A stretch of 64,000 bases of DNA from Aralia elata (lineage: Eukaryota; Streptophyta; Magnoliopsida; Apiales; Araliaceae): assembly GCA_034770075.1 (NCBI GenBank), contig CM068380.1:25164638-25228637 (forward strand). Direction: 5' to 3'. The notes under the pieces are model-generated. The model was not told the DNA's origin. It did no database searches and worked only from the letters and a program-made list of their open reading frames with translations. Position numbers and translations under genes: made by a program. Below, one piece after another: positions 1-9,963 of the stretch. Position 1 is the first letter of the stretch; each line of letters begins with the position of its first letter.

Positions 1-286
1 TAAGTGGATGCCTTTCCTGAGCCTCACTGGGGAACAACCCTTTGAGTCCAGTAATAAATATCCAACGGGTTCGCCTCTCAATGGAAGAATCACACAACAT
101 ACATTCACATACATTCATTGTTCCTCACCGTATACATATGATGACATTACGCGAAGTACTTAAATAAAGCATTTAAGAATAATATAAGGCATCTGTCACA
201 ACATACAATCAAACCATTCACACAACACACAAATTAAGAAAGGAAAACGTCAAGATTAAATGCGGCATAAGACCTCTTAAAAAAAA

Positions 287-303
287 TCCCCAGCGGAGTT
301 GCC
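287..303 (-). promoter_or_regulatory. Primer-binding-site-like sequence of the left Tat/Ogre-type element
   Basis: The minus strand reads GGCAACTCCGCTGGGGA. This differs by one base from the core of the Ogre-type site TGGCGACTCCGCTGGGGA, which is known to pair with a tRNA-Arg 3' end. It sits just inside the inferred LTR end. A second, weaker candidate (TGGCAACTCTG) lies at about 430-440. This is a degenerate match, so only tentative. Confidence 0.35.
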
Positions 304-1818
304 TCTATCAATGCCAAGACTTTTCCTTTTATTATAGATCGTGGATTTTAAAGGTGATTTTGGGAAAAACTGACATAAATGTTGACGGAGTTTGAAAGTT
401 TGATTTTAATGGGGGCTAATTAGACAGAGTTGCCAATTGGTAAAGATTTAAATAGATTTACCAACTCATTCAGATTTTTAGGTTTTAATAATCGAGATGG
501 CCTATCGTGTGACTCCGTAAAATTAATCTGCAACCAAGATCTATAGAGTTTGGGTTATTTACATATCTAACTCCGTATTATCTTGGAAGCAACTTCGAGC
601 CTTTTTGAACCTACACACGAATGATTTGATTCGAAGGAAAAGTTTCGTTCTAGCTTTCATTTGACAAGAACTTTTTGGTGTCGTTTAAGGAAAATATTGT
701 TTTCAAACCCTTCGTAAAATAGGAATCGATGCTATCTATTGCTTATAATTTTAGCCTAGAATTGATCTAATAACCTAGTTTAATTCAATTTTAAAAGATC
801 TTTGCAATTTCTTTTGAAAATCATTTTTGTATGTCAAATGGTAAAATTAAGCATCGAAAATAGGGTTGGAGCTACCTGTGGGCATGTAAGCCATCTAAAT
901 AACTCAAAGCACCTCACAATAAGAAAATCCACTATCAATAGGCCTTAAATCCAATTTTCGTGGAATGGAACCCTCAATATTGTTTTAAGTTGCAATAATC
1001 AAGTCGCAAAAATTACAATCGTTAACTATGGCAATTGTGGGAATATCCTTCAATTCCCATTAAACATTATGTTTAAGGGTCTTGAATTCATTCCTAGACT
1101 CACATGATTTATAATCGTATCTAACAGGGCATCATGATCTATAAACGGAGTTTAGAGTTTAGGAAAGTACTTCCGTAAACCCTAAATAAATCGCACAACA
1201 AATCAATAACATTGCAATTATATCAGTAACTATATCATAGGAATCGAACATCACCAACTATTATCAAAATTGCTAGGATCTATCACATATCGATGAGATC
1301 TATTAAAAGAATTTAGAATCTAAGGAATGAACCCCGTAGCTCTAAGATTCCATAGATCTAGAAAACAACATTATCTAGATCTAATCGAAAATATATCTCA
1401 AATTGGTTATAAGGATATTCTATTTATGAGAATTCCTCGTCGGCCAAAAGGTAAGATCCCTTCACCACTAGATATGAATCTAGGATATTTGGGTGACATA
1501 AAAATTAATAGAAAATAACTCCTAAGCAAAAATAATTGGTAAAGGAGTCGAATCAAAGTAAAAATCGATAAATTACTAAAAGGATATCTTCGGTTAGTTA
1601 AGATGAGATTTCATCCATGAGAAATTCTCTCTAACCATCCATAATCCTAAAAATAGGATCTAAACACCTTTAGATATGATCAAGGATGCTAGGAGAGCCT
1701 TAAATGAAGAATTAACCATAAACAAACAAAGCACAAGCACAATAATTCACAAAATAAGCTAGATCTAGGCTAGATCTAGTATAAAGATGAGAACTTTAAC
1801 TTTGGGAGTAAGAGTTTC

Positions 1819-3311
1819 TGATAAGTGAGTTTTATACCTGCGAATTGAGTATTTTTGGCTTGAAAAAATTGTGTGTTCTTGGGTATTTTATGTTCTTTTT
1901 TATGCATTTTGTTTGTTTTTGGTGTTGGGAAAGGAACTGAGCTTGGAATAGTGTTTGGAATGAAAAGTCATGCATTATCAGTCATTAGTGAGCTATTGTG
2001 CATCGTTGTGCGACGAATTAGCTCGGCGTGCAGCCAAGTGCGTCAGGCATCGTCAGTCATTAGCATTGTGCGACAAAGTGCATCAAACATTGTCAGTCAT
2101 CAGCATTGTGCGGCAGAGTGCAGTAGAGTGTGACGCGTTGGGACAGCGTGCGGCAGACTGCAGATGGGCGACCCAGCGCTGGGCAGGCAGTGTGTGAGCG
2201 TTGTTGCGCTACTGGTTGGCGCCGCAGCGCTAGGCTGGCGTGCTGGGTTGATTCGTGTTGTGTTGCAATGTCGAGTTTCGTTAGGATTGTGACGCTACAG
2301 TATGTCGAGTCCAATTTGGATTTAATGTCTACCAAGCCAAAGATGAAAGGCCTATAAATACAACCAAAGGCTGATTTTCACAAGGGGGATCAAATACAAA
2401 TATCACATATCAAAGCTAGGGTTCAATTATCATATTTTCTAAGGAGCGAAGGGGAAGCACGCAAGTGAAGCAAGAGTTGAAGGCAGAGATTGGAGAGCAT
2501 AGATCATCGCAGATTCCTATCTCTAAACTTTTCTTTTTAATTCTTATGTACCTGGATGCTATTTAATTTGATTATGTTGTTTCCTTGATACGCTATGAGC
2601 TAATTTCTAAATTAAGATTGCAATGGAACTCAATGATTAGTTTAAATTGATTTACTCTCGTTTTAATTATTGTTGATCATATTTGAATCGTTTATCATAG
2701 TTTGTGCTTCATGTATGATTGTCTAGCTAGCAATTAATTTGATAACCTAGATGAAATTGGAAGAGAAATTCTAGGGTAAGATCTGAATATGATAATATGT
2801 GTCTTGATTATTCTTCTAAGGATTGAATAACTGGTTTGTGTATAGGATATGAATATACCTATATGTCGTATGTAACTTTTATGAGAATTGGTGCTTAATG
2901 AATCTGTTCTTAATTATTTCACATGGGAATATAGTGATTTAATTAGAAAATATATTTTTTTTATCAAACCATCGGAAGATGGTTGTTAAATAATTGTGAA
3001 TTCTTGGTTAACGATTCATTATGATTAATTAATTGAAAAGAGAGTGAAGAGATTTAGGCGAAGCATTGAGAGAAATTATAATCTTAGTATTTAAATCTGG
3101 TGTTAGTCTTTGTTATTAATTTAGTTTAGTTAAATTAGTATTTTCAACATCTTAATTTTCAATTGTTTAAATAAAATCAAGTTGATATAAAGTTAGTAGT
3201 TGGTTAATATTATTAGCATATTCCTCGTGGGATCGACACTCTACTTACTATTATATTACTTGTTGATCGTGTATATTTGCACGTAATTGTCAATATCTAA
3301 ATTGGACAACA
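1819..3311 (+). mobile_element. Solo LTR of an Athila-type retrotransposon
   Basis: The segment starts TGATAAGTGAGTTTTATACC and ends GGACAACA. Both ends resemble the LTR ends of the complete Athila element at 22,065-34,381 (minus-strand start TGATGAGTGGGTTTTATACC, shared 'CTCGTGGGATCGACACT'-like stretch near the other end). It is 1,493 bp, close to the 1.6 kb of that LTR. Five-base flanks are GTTTC (1,814-1,818) and ATTTC (3,312-3,316), a target duplication with one mismatch. No PBS or internal sequence follows, so this is the usual product of recombination between two LTRs. It sits inside the Tat/Ogre-type LTR. Confidence 0.75.
1990..2260 (+). repeat. GC-rich degenerate short repeats inside the solo Athila-type LTR
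   Basis: A locally GC-rich block with many copies of GTGCG-containing words (GTGCGACGA, GTGCGGCAG, GCGTGCGGCAG) and CAGTCATTAGCATTGTGCG-like direct repeats, in otherwise AT-rich DNA. It lies 170-440 bases from the LTR start. The complete Athila LTR has its own GC-rich repeat block in the same relative place. Short open frames across it are a by-product of the base composition. Confidence 0.6.
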
Positions 3312-3907
3312 ATTTCTTTCTCCTTAAGCTTTGTGTGGATGACTTGACTCTAGATTGGTGGGAGATTTGATGAAAAAAACTAGATTTATATTGGATTTAA
3401 AGAGGTTTTTCTCTTCCGCTCTCTATTTCTCGCCCTAGATAACACTTTGTTCTCTCTAAAATGCCTTCTTCTCTCAAAAAATGAACCAAAACTACCTTAT
3501 GCATCATAGGCTTGATGCAGGTCCACCTGCGGCAACCCTAGGGTAAGGCCCACCTGTCGCGATGTTTATTTTTCGTGTTGTGCGCTGAAACGTCCATAAC
3601 TTTTTAACTAGAAAGAATTAGAAAATGTGTCATACCAATCCGGAAAGCTCTTTCCGAAAGCTACACAATGGCATCAATTTTTGATTCAGGAAGATGGAGA
3701 AAAAGGAAAAAAAAAGCATCCTTTTATAAACGTTGACTAGTCGTTCATCCTCCTTTTTGTAGCTTGTCGCTTAAAAGTCATTGTGGGGACTCTGAATACT
3801 CGTTCTGAGCCTTATAATCTTTGCTTAGACATCTTTACCTCTAGGTGAAATGATATTTTTACCTTCCTAACACTAGAGAAAAGATGTGCAAATTTTGGGT
3901 GTCTACA

Positions 3908-5051
3908 GATATATTTAAATATGTTGAATTTTTAATATTGAAAACAATAACTATCCAAACAATAGTTTTTAAATTCTAACATAAATAAAATATGAATTCA
4001 ATATGTTAACCAAACAATAGAATTGTTTTGATTTGATTTTGTAAATCAATGAATTGTAAATCCATAGAGTTACAAGTCAAATTGAATTCCAAAACAAATG
4101 ATCTAAACACACCTACTGTGAGGCTTGATTGATTACTGATATTATAATAATATGATTTGTACTTTATTTTGAGCAATTATATTGTACTCCCAAAAATGGG
4201 CCTTCCAAAAAAAGTACTTTAATTTTCTCTTTTTTCTATATTTCTTTTTTCAAATTATTTCCATTTCTAATCAACTAGCACAACAAATATTGAATATTAA
4301 GAAAAACATCAAAAATAATTGTTCAAATGAGCTAGGTAAACTTTTTTTTTAAGCCTAGGTAAACTTTAATATACTTTAAAAAGAAAAGAAAAGAAAAGAA
4401 AAGGTCAAATCAGACTCATTTGTGGATGGAGGGAATATATAAAAAACCTATGAACGAATCTGGTATAGACCATGTTTGCTGTAGACATTTCACAGAATAA
4501 GGTGACCTATGAAAGGATGTTTTGTATAGCTCGAAAATAAAGGTTAATACTTAGGCCTCAGGCATTACAATTTAATATCAAAAATTACATCTTATAGTTT
4601 AGGCTTAAAATCAATTTTCATCAAACTTTATTTTTAATTAAAAACACGCAACTTAAGTATTAAAACAATTTGGGCCCTCCATGTTAAAATATAGAGTGCA
4701 AATTCTTTCGATACATAGGTGAAAATGTTGAAGCTCTCAAAGTTAAAGGTACTATTAATCCAAAATAAAATTTGGGGTGAAAATTGAATTTGGACCTTAA
4801 CTATAGAGTGCAATTTGTCGTTTAGTCAAATAAGTTAAAATAAATCAAACCATGACCTCTAATTCTTAAAAAAACAAATCAAGAAATGGCCTAAAAATAA
4901 TTTTCCAGATAATGAATCCACCAGCAAAACTATGCATCACACCCAGCACCAAGAGCAAAACGAGCTTCAGGTTACATGAAAACTAAACTTTTATGAAAAT
5001 ATGTCGAAATATTAATATATACAATTAAGAATGTAATCATATAAGAAGCAT
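3908..5051. other. AT-rich intergenic DNA, no gene seen
   Basis: This stretch lies between the left retroelement end and the stop codon of the hydrolase gene. I see no ORF with family similarity. It contains a short AAAAG microsatellite (about 4,381-4,402). A GGATGGAGGGAATATA string at about 4,424-4,440 resembles one end of a Stowaway-type MITE, but I could not find a matching partner end. The last hundred or so bases are presumably the 3' untranslated region of the hydrolase gene. Confidence 0.5.
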
Positions 5052-7887
5052 TTAATTGTTCAAAATCAAGCCATTGTTCAACCAATTTCTCATGACCATG
5101 AAAGCTTGCTCGGCATCTGCATCTTCTTCGGGAGATTCAGGCCGGTGAACAAACCCATGACCTCTTCCCCTAAAAATCACCACCTTAGATCCGTCGCCAA
5201 TTTTCTTCTCAATTTCTTGCAAGCCACTGACTGGACAAAGCGGGTCATTATCGCCAGCAATGAAAAGTACAGGTACTTTGACGGAAGCAGCAACAGATGG
5301 TTCAATCCGTGTGCCATAAAATGAAACTCCAATCCCAAAACAGGCTCCCTGGTCTTGTGCTAGCACATCTAATACTTGTCTACCTCCAAAGCAAAAGCCC
5401 ATGATACCAAGCTTCTTTGAGATTCCTGCAGCTAGAAATTCGTCAACCATCCATTTCACCGATGTAGCGATGTCCTTTGCAACCCTTTCTGGGCACTGCC
5501 TAGCAAGCCATGGTTCAAACAAAGTTTTGGGTCTGTCCTTTACCCATGGATCACCTCGGAATAAATCAGGCACCAGAACACTAAAACAGTTTGACAAGCA
5601 CAAGAAAACTATATAAGCACGCTTTTGGTCTGCGTGAGTGAATGTGTGGGCGTGTGCACGCGTGTTGTGCGCAAGTGTGTGTGGGAGTGGTTAAAAAACC
5701 AACTACCACATCAGCATAAACGCTCCTAATTAGACAAGACGAGGTATCAGTGATTTGGAAAAAAGTAGTACAGAGACATAAAATAAAAATCAAATGACAT
5801 ACTTGTAGCCATTGCAGGCAACACGATAAGCAAAATCTCTGGTGGATGTGTCCTCGAACCCAAAGACATCAGACAAGAGCATTATGCCAGTCCCATTGTT
5901 ATTCTTCACTGCCTTGAAAAGATATGCATCGATTGTATCAACTCCCTCCCCAATGGAAAGCGCCACTCCATTCACTAGCTCACAAGCCTCATCGTTTATG
6001 CTATCTTCAACTTTCACTTGGCTGCAAGATACTCTACAGGCCGTAGCTTTTATAAAAGACAGTGACGATCTCTGAGAATTTAGAACGCAGATTTTCTGGA
6101 CAACAACTGAAGATTTACAGTCAAAAGTAGTACAATCCAAATATTTATTTACATACACCATAATTTAGGATTTTTTAATTATATTTTATGTCTAAAATAA
6201 GTTATAAAAACAGAAAAATGATTCTAGTTTGGGAAAGCACATTTGTATACCAAAGCCTGTGTATTAGAGAATTTAAATTCCTCGTATGCCAAACAAGTAC
6301 TAAATTATAGCAAACAATATTTTGACTGGATCAGACCGATCAGTGTTATAAGAGTATATAGAAATGCTACCAGAACTGTGACCAACGATAATGGCTTCTT
6401 CAGACAAGAATGACATATTAATGTCTTATTATTATCTATTTGTTGACATCTGAATTAAATAAAATTACATTCATGTATACTATTTAAAGACAAACTCTAA
6501 TCTAATTTTATATAAATGTTAAAACTAGCAATTACCTTCCTCAATCAAAAATAAGAATAAGGATTCATCGTTGTACAACTATACTTTAGGAGTTTACAGT
6601 GGCATTTCTAGCAACTAAAATAAGAATAGGCCAAAAATCTTCGTTGCTGTATATCATTTTAAATCGTGCATGAAAAATCCCTAAACTGTAAATCATTTAT
6701 CGTATCATGTATCTTATCATCCATGTCTGGGACTGGCAGTATCATATAAATTCTTCAAATTGACAATTTCCCCAATCCAACTAGAGTTCTAGTATGCAAA
6801 GTTCATGATTATCATGGAAGCAGTTGATTTATACGGTTATACCAATTCCGTTCACTTATTTTTATGAACAAAAATAAATAGCTTGCCAATTTAATAACGT
6901 CATTATTTACACTCAAAACACAGAGCAGTACATATGGTCAAGAATAATATTATCACAATAATTAACTTTAATTCTTCAAAATGCTATGAAGAACTAGCAG
7001 TAAAAGTGTGAATTCAAAAATAATCATATGGGTTCATTTCATTTCCAGTTAGAAACTAATGCATTTTTTATTTGGGAAAGAAAATTAGGCCGTTCGGCAA
7101 TAACTTATTTTAAAACGACTTATAAGTTAAAAGTGATTTACAAATAAAGACATTTGGCATCAATTTGACTTATAAGCCAGAAATTAAGTTATGACAAGTT
7201 TAACGAGTTTGACTTATAAGGCAGAAATTAAGTTATGACAAGTTTAACAAGTTGTGAAAGTGTTTAGTTGATATAACTTACAAGTCAAAATAAGTTATAA
7301 GATTACTAAAAAAGAGGGCAAAAAGACTTTTACAGTTGGTCAAATGGTCAAACTCAAACCTAATTATTTTAAAATGACTTATAAGTCATTTTTTGAGAAG
7401 TAAATAATTATTACTACTTATAAATCAATTTATAATTTCAAAATTAAGTCACATATGAGAAACTACTTATAAATCAATTTATAATTGAAAAATCAAGTCT
7501 TATACAAACACTCAATCAGTAAAAAACTACTTATTCTGGATAATAAATGTGAATTTTAAAATAATATTAAATAATAACTGTGAATTTTTACAATAATATT
7601 ATCAGAATAATTAACTTTAATTCTTCAAAATGATATGACCAACTATCTCTGCAAGTGTAAATTCAGAAAAATAATCATATGGGTTCATTTCATTTTTCAA
7701 CTAGAAACTAATGCATCATTTATTTCTGAGAGAAAATCTCAGTTAGAAGAACTCAAAAAAAAGTGAAACGTACAGAATTAGGAAGCCCAGAAGAAGTGAA
7801 AGTGGATATGAGTGGCCTTCTGAGAGAGAAGCAGCTGCTAATCGTAGTTGAAGCTCGAAGCAAGGGACTTGCGGCCAACCCCATCAT
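5052..7887 (-). CDS. Dienelactone-hydrolase-family protein, probably plastid-targeted (3 exons)
   Basis: This is an alpha/beta hydrolase of the dienelactone hydrolase family. The physiological substrate of the plant members is not established. I place exons on the minus strand at 7,774-7,887, 5,803-6,095 and 5,052-5,580, giving 936 bases or 311 residues. Exon 1 starts ATG ATG GGG and encodes a Ser/Thr/Arg-rich N-terminus with few acidic residues, typical of a chloroplast transit peptide; it ends at a GTACGT donor. Exon 2 starts after a CAG acceptor in phase 0 and ends at GTATGT. Exon 3 starts after a TTTTAG acceptor and completes an Asn codon. The family catalytic set is visible: nucleophile Cys in GFCFGG, Asp in GDNDPLC, His in GRGHGF. 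An alternative start is the ATG at 6,161, which reads straight into exon 2, but it would give a poor N-terminus. Intron 1 (1,678 bp) carries repeats. No frameshift or premature stop was seen, so the gene looks intact. Exons 2 and 3 are very sure; exon 1 is an inference from splice sites and phase. Confidence 0.88.
6950..7740. repeat. Direct duplication of about 135 bp flanking an insert, inside intron 1
   Basis: Two similar blocks, about 6,953-7,086 and about 7,600-7,740, share AATTAACTTTAATTCTTC, a conserved ATCATATGGGTTCATTTCAT, AGAAACTAATGCAT and a terminal GAGAAAAT/GGAAAGAAAAT, in the same order. They differ by scattered substitutions. The roughly 510 bp between them is rich in ACTTATAAGTC-type words. 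Both copies lie in the first intron of the hydrolase gene. Confidence 0.65.
7088..7590. mobile_element. Possible MITE-like insert rich in CTTATAAGT words
   Basis: This stretch begins near GGCCGTTCGGCAATAACTTA and is made of repeated (A)CTTATAA(A/G)TC-type half-palindromes, with an internal direct repeat (GCAGAAATTAAGTTATGAC twice, about 7,170-7,250). Many hAT-derived MITEs of plants have such words, but I could not define matching terminal inverted repeats or an 8 bp target duplication. It may just be low-complexity intron DNA. Confidence 0.3.
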
Positions 7888-8971
7888 CTTCTTCACTTTG
7901 TCGCTCGCTCTGTTTCAATCAAACCCGAAGCAAAGAACAGATAAAATATGCCGGTTGGATATTTGTTTTATCAGTTTTTCAAATAAAATTTGGGCCTCAA
8001 TTTGTCTGTGGCCCTTACAAAAATTGGATGCACTATAGCTGGATCGATCGATTTTAGTCCAATCCTGTCGATTATAAACATGGGACAATTACATTTATTA
8101 GTACATTTTTTAAAAATATTACAACAAAAGTGCATACATAAAATATTTACAAAATTAGTGCATCTTCAATATTTAATTTACAAATTAGTGTATTCTTATC
8201 TCTTTAATTTAGGTAGATGGTTTAATGAGCTACTGATGTGGCTCATGTTTCTATTTAATTGCACATTTCAAATTCAAAATTCAAAATTCAAATTGTCAAA
8301 CATTAATGTATTGCCAGACATCAATGTTCTGCTTTTTCTAAACTTATCCGGACATCAATTTACTCATAATTCAATTCATAAGTTTTCAAATACAAAGTGA
8401 TACTCAACCATTAATAGCAGTCAAAAAGAGAACAAGCACTCAGATTTTGTTGGTTGAAACTAGTGTACTAAATTCTCTCTCCTTTTTTTTAGTGCAGTAA
8501 AATAAACTTCAACTTTCATTAGTTTTGTCTTATTCCCCATCCCATCCTCCCTTCACGTGATGCTTTATTTCCTCTCCCTCGAGACCCTCCACACCCACAG
8601 TTTATGTTCTAGTGTCACTCCAACAACCTAGGCATGTCAATGATCTCCATTTAGATCTCAATCTACTTTTCTATTCGGTTAATTTTTTTGGTACCAATTT
8701 CAGCCCAATATGGATCAATTAATACTTTTACATCTCATTTTATTTTCCTATTGACGTCCGTGGTACCAGTTTGAACTCTCACTTATGCCTCCATTAGTAC
8801 CCCTTTCGCCACCGCTTGCAGCCACCACTGCCGTCGTCCTCTTCTTGATATTTCTCCCACTCTTCGCCGCTCATACATGCTAGTCTCCTCCTAACTATAA
8901 CAAAACACTAGTATGGAGGTAACTAAACACTAGTACGGAGGTAATTAATTTCTGAAAGTGTAGTAACTAGT
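7888..8971. other. Upstream region of the hydrolase gene, no further gene seen
   Basis: This holds the presumed promoter and 5' leader of the minus-strand hydrolase gene, then AT-rich DNA with short tandem AATTCAAA words at about 8,266-8,292 and pyrimidine-rich stretches near 8,480-8,620. I saw no clear TATA box at a fixed distance from the ATG. Open frames here have biased composition and no recognisable domain. Confidence 0.4.
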
Positions 8972-9405
8972 TTTGGTTACCTTTGTATTAATGTTGGTTA
9001 CCTCTGTATTAAGGTTTGGTTACCTTTGTATTAAAGTTTGATTACCTTTATATTAAATGTTGATTACCTCTGTTTTAAGGTTAGATATCTTTTGTATTCA
9101 GTTTTGGTTACCATTGTATTTTATGGTTGGTTACCTTTTGTATTAAAAGTTGGTTACCCTCTGTATTAATATTTGGTTACCTCTGTATTAAGGTTTAGTT
9201 ACATTTATATTAAGGGTTGGTTACCTTAATATTAAGAGTTGGTTACCTTAATATTAAGATTGATTACCTTGGTATTAAGGTTGAATATCTTTTGTATTAA
9301 TTTTTGGTTATCTTTGCATTAAGGGTTGCTTACCTTGGTATTAAGGTTGGATACCTTTTGTATTAAGTTTTGGTTACCTTTGTATTAAGGGTTGGTTACC
9401 CTCCT
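8972..9405 (+). repeat. Minisatellite, about 19 copies of a 22-24 bp unit
   Basis: The unit is approximately TTGGTTACCTTTGTATTAAG. It is repeated head to tail with substitutions (GATTACCTT, GGATACCTTTT, GGTTATCTTT) and one- or two-base length changes. I count about 19 units by eye. The array ends abruptly in pyrimidine-rich DNA. No ORF runs convincingly through it. The copy-to-copy divergence points to an old array. Confidence 0.85.
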
Positions 9406-9952
9406 CTTCGTCAACTTATTTTTCATCGCGACGACATAGCTGCCGCTGTCCACCATTTCTCACCCCTCCCTAAAGCCACCAATGAACTCCCCATCGGCTT
9501 CATCGACAATAATCACCTCTTCTTTTGCCCCAACCACCGCCCGACTTCCGCCGCCCCACTGGAACGCCAACTGCCGTCCTGGCGGTGACGATAGATTTGA
9601 CAGGGATGACGATGATGAGGAGCTCGATGATGCCAACGGTGAGCCGATTATTGGTCGATTATGTTTTAATTTTGGTTTTGATTTGTTTAATTTTGGTTCT
9701 TTGCCGGCATATTTATTAGATCAAATTTAGAGGCAGTTACTTCTCCTTATTTAAGGAATTCCTTATTTTTAGGAAGCTGAATGATTTAATGAGTTTATCT
9801 TATTGCACTCTTTTTGTAATTATTTTGTTAGTGCATTATTCTTTTTGTAATTATTTTTTTAGTGCACTATTCTTGTAATATTTTATTAATTGTTGTATAT
9901 TTCTGTAAAGGACCCTATAAACATTTAGTCAACCTCCACATAACCACGTGAT
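9406..9952. other. Non-coding stretch with CT-rich and then AT-rich DNA
   Basis: Three overlapping short frames cross 9,370-9,730, but they encode Pro/Ser/Thr- and Asp-rich runs that follow base composition, with no domain. A 33 bp direct repeat (TTTTTGTAATTATTTT with GTTAGTGCA) occurs near 9,808-9,865. I make no gene call here. Confidence 0.35.
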
Positions 9953-9963
9953 CTAAAATAAAA

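Larger units (their letters stand above)
1..3907 (-). mobile_element. Tat/Ogre-type LTR retrotransposon, 5' end (partial, runs off the left edge)
   Basis: Read on the minus strand, the element begins at 3,907 with TGTAGACACCC and runs left through an LTR to a primer-binding-like site and the start of an internal leader (1 to about 300). The TGTAGACACC start and a PBS-like site matching most of TGGCGACTCCGCTGGGGA (287-303) are features I associate with Ogre/Tat elements. No coding domain of this element is inside the window, so the lineage rests on the ends only. The LTR is split by a solo Athila-type LTR at 1,819-3,311. The inner LTR boundary is uncertain (about 304 or about 437), because two PBS-like strings (GGCAACTCC and GGCAACTCTG) occur there. 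No second LTR or target duplication can be checked inside the window. Confidence 0.5.

Noticed and set aside
1327..1518. 63-codon ORF in the left Tat/Ogre-type LTR
   Set aside because: No family similarity, Lys/Arg/Ile-rich by composition, lies inside an LTR.
1873..2357. Overlapping open frames of 75-86 codons on both strands
   Set aside because: They lie in the GC-rich repeat block of a solo LTR. Six-frame openness follows from repeat composition and no domain is visible.
5581..5793. Minus-strand ORF in intron 2 of the hydrolase gene
   Set aside because: It reads through the intron; splicing at GTATGT and TTTTAG gives the conserved protein.
7990..8400. 136-codon ORF upstream of the hydrolase gene
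   Set aside because: Phe/Leu/Asn-rich translation of AT-rich DNA, overlaps nothing conserved, no start context or domain.
9370..9730. Three overlapping short ORFs after the minisatellite
   Set aside because: Pro/Ser/Thr and Asp runs reflect CT-rich and GA-rich DNA; the first begins in the minisatellite.
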